A DNA stretch of 64,000 nucleotides from Raphanus sativus (GCF_000801105.2 NC_079516.1:28247043-28311042); one strand, 5' to 3'; shown: positions 1-10,266, counted from the stretch's first letter. Made by a program: numbers and translations. The notes: generated from the letters alone by a model not told the origin.

Positions 1-849
1 TTAAAACAGCGATTTTGTTGTCCAAGTCGAAGAGGCTATACCAGGAGTATCAAACAATGATCTCAACAAAAGGAAAGACCAACACTTTGTGAAATGGTTA
101 AAAACGCAGGTATACATATCACACTATATATAATTAACAAAGTTATATATATATTCAGTGAAGTTGTATATATGTTGATGTTCTAGGTTCAGTATGATGA
201 TCAATTTTATCCTCAGTGGTTTCACGAATTGATACAAGGTCCGGTCGGTAAGGTCACCACAGCACCAATGTATTTCACACGAGGATACACTTTTCACACT
301 TACGAATATGGAAGTCGGCGAGCAACAATGAATTATGGAGTTTGTGTAAAAGGTGAAACAGATTTCTATGGAATCATACAAGAGATCATCGAAGTGGAGT
401 TTCCCGGCGTAATAAAGCTTAAATGCGTTCTTTTCAAATGTGACTGGTTTGACCCCACAGTCAACAGAGGTGTTCCGTATAGCAAGTTTGGTGTTGTTGA
501 TGTAAATGCTACACGGAGGTACAACAAATTTGAACCTTACATATTGCCTTCTCAAGCAGACCAAGTTTGTTTTGTTCCATACCCGAGGATCAGACAATCT
601 GGAATATCTTGGTTAGCCGCTATGAAAGTTACACCTCGGGGCCGAGTATTGAGTACTGATGAACAACCGCCTTTACAAGAAGATGCCGTGAATGAAGTAG
701 AAGTACCCGAACAAGCGGAAGATGTTATCTTACTCATTGATCCGCATAATCCGGGATATGAAGAACTTCCAGAAGATACAATGGACGAAGCCAACGAAAA
801 TGAATTTGAAGAAAATGATGAAGTGGATGATGTTTCTGATGACGAGTGA
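1..849 (+). CDS. CACTA transposase TNP2, C-terminal part (DUF4216 region), partial
   Basis: This is the 3' end of a TNP2-type CACTA transposase, the protein that binds the element ends and catalyses excision. Exon sequence fills 1-109, a GT-AG intron spans about 110-186, and the last exon runs 187-849 to a TGA stop. The joined frame gives VKWLKTQ then VQYDDQFYPQWF, followed by the DUF4216 signature (YFTRGYTFHTYEYGS, NYGVCVKG, LFKCDWFDP). The C-terminus is very acidic. The parallel region of the complete element at 26435-34445 has the same exon layout, which supports the model. The in-frame ATG at 229 is internal and not a true start. No disruption is visible in this portion. Confidence 0.85.
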
Positions 850-1019
850 TAATGTTTCATCATGTTCGAACATTTGTGTTTTACTATAATTAAACTTTTG
901 GTATTGCATTTCAAAATAATATATAACTTATCATAATGTTTGTGCTCAATTATAGAAATTTTGTTTCAAAAATAAAACATTGTATTTTGGGTATGAAAGT
1001 ATATAAAACTTATGATATT

Positions 1020-1092
1020 TGGGATATGAGGTTTGGGGTTTGGGGTTTGGGGTTTCGAGTTTAGGGGTTTGGGGTTTCGAGTTTAGGGTATC
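1020..1092 (+). repeat. Short GGGGTTT / GTTTAGGG telomere-like microsatellite
   Basis: About 70 bp made of GGTTTGG, GGGGTTTCGAG and GTTTAGGG words, resembling degenerate plant telomere repeat (TTTAGGG). It lies between the two genes of the CACTA element, just before the TnpA promoter region. It is more likely simple-sequence drift than a relic telomere. Confidence 0.6.
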
Positions 1093-1119
1093 AAAATTTG
1101 ATAAACCTCTTCAAATTTT

Positions 1120-1345
1120 TCGTATTGTCATGTTAGTCACTAAATGGTCGTAAATGGTTTAGTCCCTCATTGGTCGTAAATTAACAACCATTTTACGACC
1201 ACTAGTCCCTCATTGGTCGTAAATTAACAACCACTTTACGACCAAACTTTGATTAGTCGTAAATGGGTCGTACATGTACGACTACTGTACGACCATTCGT
1301 CTCTATTTGGTCGTACATGTACGACCCATTTACGACCATCGCTAA
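1120..1345. promoter_or_regulatory. Internal block of CACTA subterminal-type motifs upstream of the TnpA-like gene
   Basis: Direct and inverted copies of TGGTCGTAAA, TTTACGACCA and GTACGACC are packed into about 225 bp, directly before a TATA-like TATATATA at about 1352. The same motif fills the element terminus at 3650-4071. In En/Spm the subterminal motifs bind TnpA and overlap the promoter. Here the block is internal, in front of the second gene, so autoregulation of the TnpA-like gene is an inference from this placement. Confidence 0.55.
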
Positions 1346-1623
1346 AATCCTATATATACCCATCGCCTCGCCATTTGGTTGCACACTCACATCTCACTTC
1401 CCTCTCCCTTACAACCAATCGACTTCTCTCTAGGTAATTTTTTTTTTAGTTCTAGGTGGTTAGTTAGGTGATTAGATTAGGTTTGGAATTAGTTTAGGTT
1501 TGGAATTAGTTTAGGATGTAATTAGTTTATGATGAAATTAGATTATTTGTTTTAGATTATTTTTAATTAATTATTTGAATTGTTTATAACCATCTATTTT
1601 TTTTTCAGATTGACGATATTGTT

Positions 1624-3492
1624 ATGGCTGGCGGTAGAAAGAGACTTAGAAACCGTGGCGGAGGGACCTCATACGGGAATACTTTTCTCGGTCAGACGTT
1701 GGATCCATCAGCTTCTACTTCCCACTCTTCAGACTATGTCCCCGAGAGCCAAACTCCCAGCGTGCCTTATGTGCGTCCGCAGGCGTACGATCCTGCTGCA
1801 GTCGTACCTCCATACTATCCGCAGTATGATGCCTCGTACTTTCCGTATGAGGAGCCTGAGCGTGATCAGCAGCCGCAGCAGCAGTCTCAGGATCAGCAGC
1901 CGCAGCAGCCTCCACAACAGTCTCAACAGCAGCCTCCACAGCCTGCTCCACAGCCTGCTCCACACCCAGCCCCACAGGCTGGTGCATACCAGATTCCAGA
2001 GCAGGTTCCTATAGCTCCCGGTCTTCATCCAGATTTGTTGGTGCCATTGAATGCACCATATGCAAGATATTCCGTGGAAGACATTCTCCAGATGCCGGGA
2101 CGAGAAGGTTTACCAATCATCGATCCAGATCTACGACCCGGCACGACTTGGTAATTAATTTTAAATTAATTAAATTAAATTTTAAATTTATATATAACAA
2201 TTAATTATATATATTATTTCAAATTTTGTAGGTTTAAAGCGACCAATAAGGTGGGAAAGAGCGTTGGGAATCTCATCAGATCAAACTTCCGGCACGCGCA
2301 TCCGAACTGGACTCTTACACCGGACCATGTTCGCATTACTTGGTTCAAGGTCTTCGCGGTTAGTTTTAAATTTAATTATTTTTATTTTAGATTTAAATAA
2401 CAATAATTTGGTTAATTAATATATTTTCATGATTTTTTGTAGCAAAAATGGAATTGGCCTCTTGGGATCAATGAGACGGTCAAGGCAGAGTTCTACAAAA
2501 ATGCGGGGGCTCGCCTCAAGAACATTGTTGGCGACTGGAAGGAAAAATGGACTCATTACGGGGATGACTCCAAACAAAGCTACCTCAGCGAGGACGTTTG
2601 GACTAACTTGAAGGCTTATTGGAATTTGCCTGAGTCAGTCCAAAGGTCTCTCACTTGCTCTGCGGCCCGGATGACCCGAGATGATGAGGGTAATCTGCCA
2701 ATACCTCATACTTCCGGATAGATTCCACACGCCCAAAGGGCCCTGGAAATTGTAAGTTTTTGATATTTCTTATTTTTTATGACATATATGTTAATTAATT
2801 ATTTATTAGATGCTAGTTTAATTCATTTTTTTTAATATATGCTGCCGCAGAAGGAGCACCACCGACTCTGGCCCGACTTTACAAGTTGACCCACCAGCAT
2901 GCCGATGGAACTTTCTCTCATCCTCGAGCAGAGCAGCTCTGCAACGATGTAGATGCTCGGATTCAAGAGGTCCAGACTCAGCTGACGTAAGAAAATCCGG
3001 ATGGTGCACCGATCGAGCTTTCTCCCATCGAACAAGACAAAATTTTTGAGCAGGTAAAATATTCGATATTCGATATTTTTAATTTATGTTTACATATTTT
3101 TTACATATGTACTAATTAATATCTATTTATAAATTGAAGGTCGCTCCGAAGAAAAGGGGACGTATACTAGGAATCGGGAGTGTGAACGATGTTCCGAGGG
3201 CGAGAGTTGAACACGCTGCTAGACGGGAAGCAGATTCCTCGTTCCGGAGGGACTTGGAAACTGCGAACGAACCATAGCCGACCACAACGACAAATTTAAG
3301 GCTATGGCTAACATCTTCGATATGCTGTTAGGTTCAACCCCACACGTCGACCCGTCGGTTGCGTCAGCGTGGCAGAGCATGCGTTCGAGCTTTGCCGGTC
3401 CCGACCCTACTCCGGAACAGCAGGCAAATTTGGAACGGGAAGCGGATGAGAGGACTGCTGAAATCTTCGATGATATAAACCTTAATGTTTAG
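1624..3492 (+). pseudogene. TnpA-like second gene of the CACTA element, disrupted
   Basis: Exon 1 (1624-2150) starts at ATG with a basic MAGGRKRLRNRG, then a Pro/Gln-rich low-complexity region, and ends GTTW split by a GTAATT donor. Exon 2 (2232-2358) reads WFKATNKVGKSVGNLIRSNF and exon 3 begins at 2443 (QKWNWPLGINETVKAEFY), a layout typical of plant CACTA TnpA/TNP1 proteins. Damage: a TAG at 2719-2721 after PHTSG, a TAA at about 2986 in the exon starting near 2851, and a frameshift near 3265 before the last readable block (3304-3492, ending DDINLNV). The protein would bind the terminal repeats in a working element. Exon 4 and 5 limits are approximate. Confidence 0.75.
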
Positions 3493-3649
3493 TTTTTTCG
3501 GTTTTAATTATTTTGTATTTTGAATATTTTAATTTTATGAATGTTATATATTATATTTTATGGAATTTATCAAATTCGTATTTTTTTTAATTTTATGAAT
3601 TTTAATTATTTAATATTTTTATTTTATTTAAAAAATTTCGTAATTAATA

Positions 3650-4071
3650 TTGGGCGTTGTAAATTGGTCTTAAAGTAACGACTAAGGTACATCTATCCGA
3701 GATGCAAGGTAGTCGTTAAATTACGACCAGTGTACATCATCATCGATGTACTTTAGTCGTAAACGTATGACTCATTTACATCTAATATACGACTACCATT
3801 TCCGACTCATTTACGTACATCTGTTTTACAACCAAAATGGGTAGTCGTAAATGTACGACTGCTTTACGACCAATCATCCGAGTCGTACATTTACGACTCA
3901 TTTACGACCAATTTTGTTAGTCGTACATTTACGACCAATGTACGACCAATTGGTGATTACGACCAGTGATTAACGACCAATCGCAATTGGTCGTAACTTG
4001 GTCGTAAATCACCATTAACGACCAATTTACTACCAATTATGTAGTCGTTCAAGGCATGTTTTCTTGTAGTG
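3650..4071. repeat. CACTA subterminal repeats and right terminal inverted repeat
   Basis: A dense run of TAGTCGTAAA, TTTACGACC and GTACGACT copies in both orientations, ending in TTTTCTTGTAGTG at 4059-4071. It matches the internal block at 1120-1345. The next three bases, TGA, are the expected position of the target-site duplication, whose partner lies left of the window. Confidence 0.85.
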
Positions 4072-6345
4072 TGAGCAGCTGTAAGCCTTGTGTAGCTTAC
4101 TCGGTTTGTGTTCTCTGAACCTGGATAGCTCCAACCAGATTCCCATCTTAACTTCTTTTGTCGACCCGGACCACGCTTTACCTCCAAAGGAAGACATTTG
4201 CGGATCTCAACCTTTCCAGCACAAGGATATATGTTCTGTGAGTACCTTGCCTACAAATGCTCCCTTGAGTATAGCAGAGACACAAGTAAGGCGATATGCA
4301 ACTTAGAAAAAGTTTCAGCAGTTATAGCATGTGAGCAAGGAATTTTCTCGATTTCGTAGACACCACAATTACACTTGATCTGTTGCAAATCAACAATACA
4401 GTTCTGCTTCCCACCTGTTATAAAGAATTTTCATCCATCAATTGGTTGTACAGACATAGTGTCCTCTATCTCTGACTGAATCGCCAATAAGTGCTCAACT
4501 CCCCGACTATGCTCAGATGTGAGACTCAAAGCATCTTCTCTCCTTTTCCAACACCACTTTCCCAGCTTCTCCCTTATAAACTCTAAAAGGAATGATATAG
4601 AAAATCCTCTTGCTGGTTTCAATGCGGAGTTAATAGATTCAGCTATGTTGCTTGTTTTTAAATTGTACGTATCTCCGTGACAATGAACCTGTGACCATAG
4701 TCTCACGTCCGCGTCCTCCAAGTATGTTGCCAGCACCGGATCAGCACTCCGAATCTCGTCCATCTACCGGTGGAAGTCGTAAACTGTATGAGCATAAGCT
4801 GCGCCTTTAACCAGGTACAAGAGATGTTTTGCCTTTAAAAAATTGACAATGTTCTGTTGAAGTTGATAATAACATATTCCTCGGGTTGCTCAAGGAAACA
4901 CCTTGTCACATGCGCTTTTAATAGCTCTGTGACGGTCGGAGACTATCACCAAAGCATGGCCATCAGATATACACCTGCTCAATTGTGTGAAGAACCATTC
5001 CCAAGAGTCTTTCAGCATCTACAATTGCAAAAGCCAAGTGAAATATCTGAAAATTTCCATCTTGTGCATCTGCAAATAGCAGAACACCTCCATACTTTCC
5101 ACTTAGGTGAGTCCCATCAACCACGATGACCCTTCGCTGATATTGAAAACCAGTAATAGATGCTCCAAAAGCTAGAAACAGATACTTAAATCTATCTTTA
5201 TCACCAAGTTCTATACTAGTGATAGTACCCGGATTTGCTATCTTGATTTGCTCCTGATATGAAGGCAGCCGCTCATACCCATCTTCTGCTGATCCTCTTA
5301 CCATTTCTTGGGCATATAACAATGCTCTGTATAAAGTGGTGTAGTCTAGCTCCATTCCACACATGTTCTTCATTGCATCTTTGATATGCTTCGGATTTTG
5401 CACATCAATGATTCCAACGCGATCTATCCAAAGCTTAGCAACATACTTTGGAGTAGAATGTTTCCATTGAGACACTCGATCAGACACCGAACATATGTGA
5501 GTTTTCAGATACTTGGTTACCCAAAACGTTTTTGATCCATGTTTCACACCCGCTCTAAGCTTCCATCCACACCCAGCAACACGACATTTTGCCACAACTA
5601 AATTTTCCGTAATCTTTTATAGTATGAAGGAGAATTTCAGCTTCACTGCTGTCAACCGCAACTCTGAAATCAGTGCTTCTCTGCTAAGAAAACTCTGGTT
5701 GACGTAGATATTGTCAGAAAATGCCATATTCGAGCTGCCTCCTCCACTAGCATATGGCGTTTTGAAACCCTCAAAACTTATATCATCTGCCTTTACTTCA
5801 TTATCATCCTCATCTTTCACTTTTCCATAGACACTGTAATTTTCAAAGTCATCCTCATCTACTTCTGCTATATTAGGGACATAAGCATCCTCCTCCTCTT
5901 CACCCGAAACTTCATCCCCATCTTCATAATATTCTTCTTCTCCCTTATCTGAGACTTCATTAGCATCTCCCTCCTCATCTGCGACTTTAGTGGCATCACT
6001 AACAATCGTCATTCTGCCTCGACTTGATACACAAAGACGTACATCATGGGTTTTACATATCTCGACCAAGTTTCGAACTTGTCTATCACTTGTGACATGA
6101 ATATGAGGAGTATCTTGAGCTTTTTGTTGCATCATTTGTTCTGGTAAAGTGTAAGTAAAATCCACAACCTCTCTGTTCATGTCTAGGTGATAATCTTCTT
6201 GAGCCATTTCAACGAGATCGGCATGTGTAGAACTATCACTCAAAAATTACATTCTCGCTCCCTTAACATTATCCACCACAAAATCCCAACAATTATCTCT
6301 GAATAACCATTCTCCGTAGACTGCAGTTATAGGCCGAATCAACTG
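4072..6345 (-). pseudogene. Mutator-like (MULE, MuDR-type) transposase, degenerate
   Basis: Read leftwards from about 6345: an N-terminal part (EWLFRDNCWDFVVDN, THADLVEMAQEDYHLD), an acidic linker, the MuDR-type zinc segment (KCRVAGCGWKLRAG), then a transposase core with VVDGTHLSGKYGG, SDRHRA and NIAESINSALKP, which fit the DDE residues of the MULE family. A SWIM-like stretch (CNCGVYEIEKIPCSHAI) follows at about 4350. Damage: TAA after GARM near 6250, a stop at 5617-5619 before KITENLVV, a frameshift near 5000 and further stops. The gene ends abruptly at 4072 in the zinc-knuckle region because the CACTA element inserted there; the remainder lies outside the window. Not functional. Confidence 0.88.
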
Positions 6346-6409
6346 CAAAAAAAAATCATATTAGAACACATTACCAAACACAGAACATCAACTTATTAAA
6401 ACAAAGTCA

Positions 6410-6870
6410 TCGGAGAAGACTTCTTATAAATTCTTCTTATGAAGTCAACTTATGAAGTCAACTTATGAAGTCTTCTATGAGGAAGACGTACATAAGACTT
6501 TCTTGTTTAGCTAAAAACATTATTAAACATCAATGTTTGTAACTTTATAATTATCACCAATTAAGTTATGAATTCGACTATGTAGTCCCAATATTGAATT
6601 ATAAACATGAATTAGCAAGAAAATATTAAAAATTTGTTTTAATTTTGGATATATTTGAATTTTAATAAAGATTTAGGTAGAGGACTTCAAAGGAAGTCTT
6701 CATCGGATGACTTCAAACAAAGTCTTCCTCTGATGACTTCATACGAAGTCTTCTGTTTATGTCATTTTTGCAATTGCAAATTTACGAAGGAAGACTTCTT
6801 AAATAAAACCTATTTTTTTTCTTTTTTGGAGAAGACTAGTCGGATGACTTCTATCGAAGTCTTCTCTCGC
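6410..6870. repeat. GAAGTC / GACTTC repeat cluster beside the MULE transposase
   Basis: Repeated GAAGACTTC, AAGTCTTC and GATGACTTC words in both orientations, able to fold into many short hairpins. The design resembles the AAGTCGTC/GACGACTT clusters in the non-autonomous MULE at 40776-44572, though the core differs by one or two bases. Confidence 0.6.
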
Positions 6871-6989
6871 GGGAAAAGGTTTGACCAAAACCCAGAATTT
6901 AACTCGAGAAGAAAATCACAAAAATAAGTTTCATTTAATATAATAGGTTCATTTACCCTTACCCTTATGTCCCTTTCCTTCTCTGATTA

Positions 6990-7310
6990 TATTTTTTTTC
7001 TTCTGAAAATTGAAATCACTAAAACGAGTACGACAGCTCGTCTTGTCCCCAATCATCTCCGGCGTGGATGATCTCGGCCATTTCTCATCTCGTCCATCAT
7101 CGTCTCTGTCGTCGCTCATCTCCGGTGTCTCTCATCTCCAAGGTAATCATCTCGGCCGTAATCACCTCCGCTATCTCTCTGTAATTGAGCTAAACGTGTT
7201 TGCTTGTTGTGTGAAAAGTCAAAGCTAAGAGTATGGAACAATAACGACGATGCAGCACACAAGAACACACCTAGAATTGTTAAAGCTCGAGCTGTAGCTT
7301 TATTGACTCG
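6990..7310. other. Unassigned segment left of the Copia insertion
   Basis: Moderately GC-rich sequence with CTCATCTC/TCATCTCGG words and a short open frame ending ARAVALLTR just before the Copia LTR. Read across the Copia insertion, the frame would continue GSGVTVNRSWN from 9621. It may be a gene fragment; no family is recognised. Confidence 0.4.
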
Positions 7311-7515
7311 TGTTAAGGTTCTAGATGGTTCTAGAACCGACATAGTCTTATATGTTAGATATATATATTGTATAGATAAGTACAAAAGGAGATCACGTAA
7401 GATTGTGATAAGCTTGAGTTGTTATACGAGATCTCCTCCGCCATGTTGTATATATATCACGTTAAGGTGATGATGTAAAGTAACAAGTATTCTCCCTCAT
7501 ATCTCTTGATTTACA
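7311..7515 (+). repeat. 5' LTR of the Copia element
   Basis: Starts TGTTAAGG and ends TTACA, and appears identical to the 3' LTR. It contains TATATATATTG-type sequence at about 7360, a possible promoter TATA. Immediately followed by the primer-binding site. Confidence 0.95.
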
Positions 7516-7530
7516 TGGTATCAGAGCCTA
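7516..7530 (+). promoter_or_regulatory. Primer-binding site (initiator tRNA-Met type)
   Basis: TGGTATCAGAGCC directly abuts the 5' LTR and matches the classic plant Copia primer-binding site complementary to the 3' end of initiator tRNA-Met. Confidence 0.9.
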
Positions 7531-7585
7531 TCAAAGGCAAATTTTTTCTTTGATATTTCTGGTTTAGTCGAGAGGTTGTGAAAAC

Positions 7586-9403
7586 ATGAGTGGAGAAATA
7601 GTGAGTTCGTCAGGAGATGCAAAGATGTCACCGTACTACTTGGCGCCGTCTGATAATCCTGGTACGGCGATATGTCCGGTGACGTTGACTGGTGATAATT
7701 ACACGGAGTGGTCATCAGAGTTGGAGAATGCTCTGAGAGCGAAGCGCAAGGTTGGCTTCATCAACGGTAGTTTGAAGATGCCATCGGAGACGGAGAAGCC
7801 TGTGGAGGCAGAGATGTGGAAAACGGCAAACTCGATGATTGTAGGGTGGATAAGAGCGTCTATCTCTCCATCTATACGATCAACGGTCCCGTTCTCACCG
7901 GATGCATACAAGGCAGTGAAAGTTGAGGTTGATGCACTTGAGCTGAGCAGAACATGGGATGTTGTTGATTTGCCTGAAGGGAAGAAGGCGATTGGGAGTA
8001 AGTGGGTCTTCACTATAAAGTATAATGCAGACGGGACAATTGAGAGATACAAGGCGAGGCTGGTGTGTTGCGGCAATCATCAGACAGAAGGAGAGGACTA
8101 TGAGGAAACCTTTGCGCCTGTTGCCAAGATGGATACAGTGAGAACACTTTTGGAAGTTGCTGCAGCAAGGAATTGGGAGGTGCATCAGATGGATGTGCAT
8201 AATGCATTTCTCCATGGTGAATTAGAAGAAGAAGTATACATGAGGTTGCCACCAGGGTTCCAGTCTGATGATCCAAAGAAGGTTTGTAAGCTGAGAAAAT
8301 CACTCTATGGCTTGAAACAAGCACCTAGATGTTGGTTCGAGAAGTTATCTAAAGCTCTTGAAGGTTTCGGGTTCGTGCAGTCGTATGAGGACTACTCTTT
8401 GTTCATTTATATCAAAGGAGAAAAGAGTTTGAGAGTTCTGATATATGTTGATGACTTGATACTAGCTGGCGATGACATGGAGATGATGATGAGATTTAAG
8501 AAATACTTGAGTGAGTGTTTCCATATGAAGGATCTTGGCAAGGCAAAGTATTTTTTGGGCATAGAAATAGCAAGAGGACCTCAAGGCATGTATCTTACAC
8601 AGAGAAAGTATGCTTTGGATATAGTAAATGAGATGGGGATGCTTGGAAGTAAACCGGTGGCGACACCTATGGAAGTGAATCATCATAAGCTCTTAAAGGA
8701 TCAGAGTCCACTGATAGTGGATCCTTTGCGGTTTCGAAGGGTGGTAGGAAAGCTTGTGTATTTAACTATAACACGCCCGGATCTATGTTATGCTGTTCAT
8801 GTGTTATCTCAGGTTATGCATGAACCTAGAGAGGCTCATTGGGATGCAGCAATGAGGATCCTTAAGTATTTGAAGGGGAGTCCGGGTCAAGGGATTATGT
8901 TGCGTGCAGACAGTGATCTACGAGTTCGAGCTTACTGTGACTCCGACTGGAACTCATGCCCGAAAACAAGACACTCGCTTTCAGCGTATATGGTGCAGTT
9001 GGGAGGTTCACCGATTGCTTGGAGGACGAAGAAACAGGATACAGTATCACATTCATCAGCTGAAGCTGAATATCGAGCTATGTCTGATGCATTGAAAGAG
9101 TTAAAGTGGTTGAAGAGGTTGTTAGCCGATTTGGGAGTCAAACATGAAGCACCTATGGAGTTGTATTGTGATAGCAAGTCAGCTATCTATATTGCTGCAA
9201 ATCCAGTATTTCACGAGAGGACGAAACACATAGAGTCGGACTGTCATTCGGTGAGAGATGCAGTGAAGGCGAAGCTTATCTCGACGGTGCACGTTCGCAC
9301 AAATGAACAACTAGCAGACATTATGACGAAGGCATTGGGGAGCTCTGCATTCCGGTACTTGTTGTCCAAGTTTGGAGTATGTAATTTGCACTCTCCAACT
9401 TGA
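7586..9403 (+). CDS. Fused Copia gag (N-term) :: reverse transcriptase-RNase H polyprotein
   Basis: An ATG-started 605-residue frame. Residues about 1-110 are a Copia gag-type N-terminus (LTGDNYTEWSSELENALRAK, WIRASISPSIRSTVPF). At about residue 110 the sequence jumps directly into the reverse transcriptase (VDALELSRTWDVVDLP, GSKWVFTIKYNADGTIERYK) with the catalytic YVDD at residues 287-290. RNase H follows (YCDSDWNSCPKTRHS, SSAEAEYRAMSDALKELKWL, KHIE). The rest of gag, the CCHC knuckle, protease and integrase are absent. The junction keeps the reading frame. RT and RNase H motifs look complete, but without a protease and integrase the element cannot replicate alone. Confidence 0.93.
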   Translation: MSGEIVSSSGDAKMSPYYLAPSDNPGTAICPVTLTGDNYTEWSSELENALRAKRKVGFINGSLKMPSETEKPVEAEMWKTANSMIVGWIRASISPSIRSTVPFSPDAYKAVKVEVDALELSRTWDVVDLPEGKKAIGSKWVFTIKYNADGTIERYKARLVCCGNHQTEGEDYEETFAPVAKMDTVRTLLEVAAARNWEVHQMDVHNAFLHGELEEEVYMRLPPGFQSDDPKKVCKLRKSLYGLKQAPRCWFEKLSKALEGFGFVQSYEDYSLFIYIKGEKSLRVLIYVDDLILAGDDMEMMMRFKKYLSECFHMKDLGKAKYFLGIEIARGPQGMYLTQRKYALDIVNEMGMLGSKPVATPMEVNHHKLLKDQSPLIVDPLRFRRVVGKLVYLTITRPDLCYAVHVLSQVMHEPREAHWDAAMRILKYLKGSPGQGIMLRADSDLRVRAYCDSDWNSCPKTRHSLSAYMVQLGGSPIAWRTKKQDTVSHSSAEAEYRAMSDALKELKWLKRLLADLGVKHEAPMELYCDSKSAIYIAANPVFHERTKHIESDCHSVRDAVKAKLISTVHVRTNEQLADIMTKALGSSAFRYLLSKFGVCNLHSPT

Positions 9404-9410
9404 GGGGGAG
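9401..9410 (+). promoter_or_regulatory. Polypurine tract
   Basis: TGAGGGGGAG immediately before the 3' LTR, the expected plus-strand primer site in LTR retrotransposons. It overlaps the stop of the polyprotein ORF. Confidence 0.9.
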
Positions 9411-9615
9411 TGTTAAGGTTCTAGATGGTTCTAGAACCGACATAGTCTTATATGTTAGATATATATATTGTATAGATAAGTACAAAAGGAGATCACGTAA
9501 GATTGTGATAAGCTTGAGTTGTTATACGAGATCTCCTCCGCCATGTTGTATATATATCACGTTAAGGTGATGATGTAAAGTAACAAGTATTCTCCCTCAT
9601 ATCTCTTGATTTACA
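9411..9615 (+). repeat. 3' LTR of the Copia element
   Basis: Appears identical to 7311-7515 by eye over all 205 bp and is followed by the ACTCG target duplication. Confidence 0.95.
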
Positions 9616-9739
9616 ACTCGTGGTTCAGGTGTGACAGTCAATCGCAGTTGGAACATTATCATCTTTACCAATGACCAAAGTTTCTGATCCTGACTTGTTT
9701 AGTTCCGTTATTTTGTCGTTATCAAGAAGAAGAATCTGG

Positions 9740-9974
9740 TCCATCCAAGCACAAAAGTTGCTTCCAATCTGACGGACTTCGGCGGCGCGGTGGGGGATGG
9801 TGTCACCGTCAACACGGAGGCGTTCGAGAGAGCTGTCTACGCAATCTCGAAGCTTTCTAAGAAAGGAGGTGGGCAGCTTAATGTGCCTCCTGGTAGGTGG
9901 CTTACTGCTCCGTTTAATCTCACTAGCTACATGACGCTGTTCCTCGCTGAAGATGCTGAGATCCTTGCCGTACA
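9740..9974 (+). pseudogene. Polygalacturonase (GH28) exon fragment
   Basis: The frame reads HPSTKVASNLTDFGGAVGDG then VNTEAFERAVYAISKLSKKG, GGQLNVPPGRWLTAPFNLTS and LFLAEDAEIL, a close match in style to the N-terminal exon of plant GH28 polygalacturonase-like proteins. These are extracellular pectin-cleaving enzymes with a right-handed beta-helix. The exon ends at a plausible donor (CAG|GTTTGATG) near 9975. None of the catalytic exons (NTD, DD, HGH motifs) follow; CSN2 sequence starts about 290 bp on. No start codon or signal peptide remains. This is a captured or stranded fragment. Confidence 0.8.
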
Positions 9975-10266
9975 GGTTTGATGATTCAAATCTTCACGTT
10001 TTTATCTTCTTAAGTTGATGTTGAATTGGTTATATAGATTTAGAATCAAAGATGTATACTTCGAGGTGGCTTCTGTTTTCAATATACTTGTTTGTGTTAC
10101 ACCATGAAAGTTTTTTGTTTTTGTTAGTTGATGTTGAATTGGTCTTTATAGAGTTAGATGTAAAGTAGCATACTTTGAGGTGGCTTATGTCTTCTATTTA
10201 CTTGCGTTTCACCAACATTTTTGTGGTTTTTATGTTGATTTGGTCCTTTTTTGTAATATTGGTAGA

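Larger units (their letters stand above)
1..4071 (+). mobile_element. CACTA (En/Spm) DNA transposon, left end outside the window
   Basis: The order is the usual one for plant CACTA elements: the TNP2 transposase 3' end, then a TnpA-like gene, then a repeat-rich terminus. The right end reads TTTTCTTGTAGTG at 4059-4071, the reverse complement of the CACTA-class terminus CACTACAAGAAAA. Many copies of a TGGTCGTAAA-type motif in both orientations fill the last 420 bp. The element lies inside a MULE transposase pseudogene, which resumes at 4072. The left terminus and target duplication are not in view. With a TnpA-like gene carrying stops and a frameshift it is unlikely to be autonomous now, although the visible part of TNP2 is open. 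Confidence 0.9.
4072..6990 (-). mobile_element. Decayed MULE, right-hand part
   Basis: Defined by the transposase pseudogene (4072-6345) plus the non-coding flank with GAAGTC/GACTTC repeats (about 6410-6870). No clean terminal inverted repeat or 9-bp target duplication could be assigned, so the right limit is approximate. The left part is separated by the nested CACTA element. Confidence 0.6.
7311..9615 (+). mobile_element. Young Copia LTR retrotransposon, internally deleted
   Basis: Two LTRs that appear identical over all 205 bp (7311-7515 and 9411-9615) flank an internal region with a tRNA-Met-type primer site (TGGTATCAGAGCC from 7516) and a polypurine tract (GAGGGGGAG, 9402-9410). A 5-bp target duplication ACTCG is present at 7306-7310 and 9616-9620. 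The internal region is only about 1.9 kb against about 4-4.5 kb in a full Copia. Protease and integrase are missing, yet one long ORF remains open. The lack of LTR differences implies a very recent insertion. Mobilisation would need proteins supplied by a full-length relative. Confidence 0.96.

Noticed and set aside
229..231. ATG at 229 as the start of a separate gene
   Set aside because: It lies inside the final TNP2 exon; the upstream exon and intron join in frame.
1715..2028. Two antisense ORFs over the TnpA-like first exon
   Set aside because: They come from the CAG-rich Gln/Pro repeat read backwards; there are no domains or promoter.
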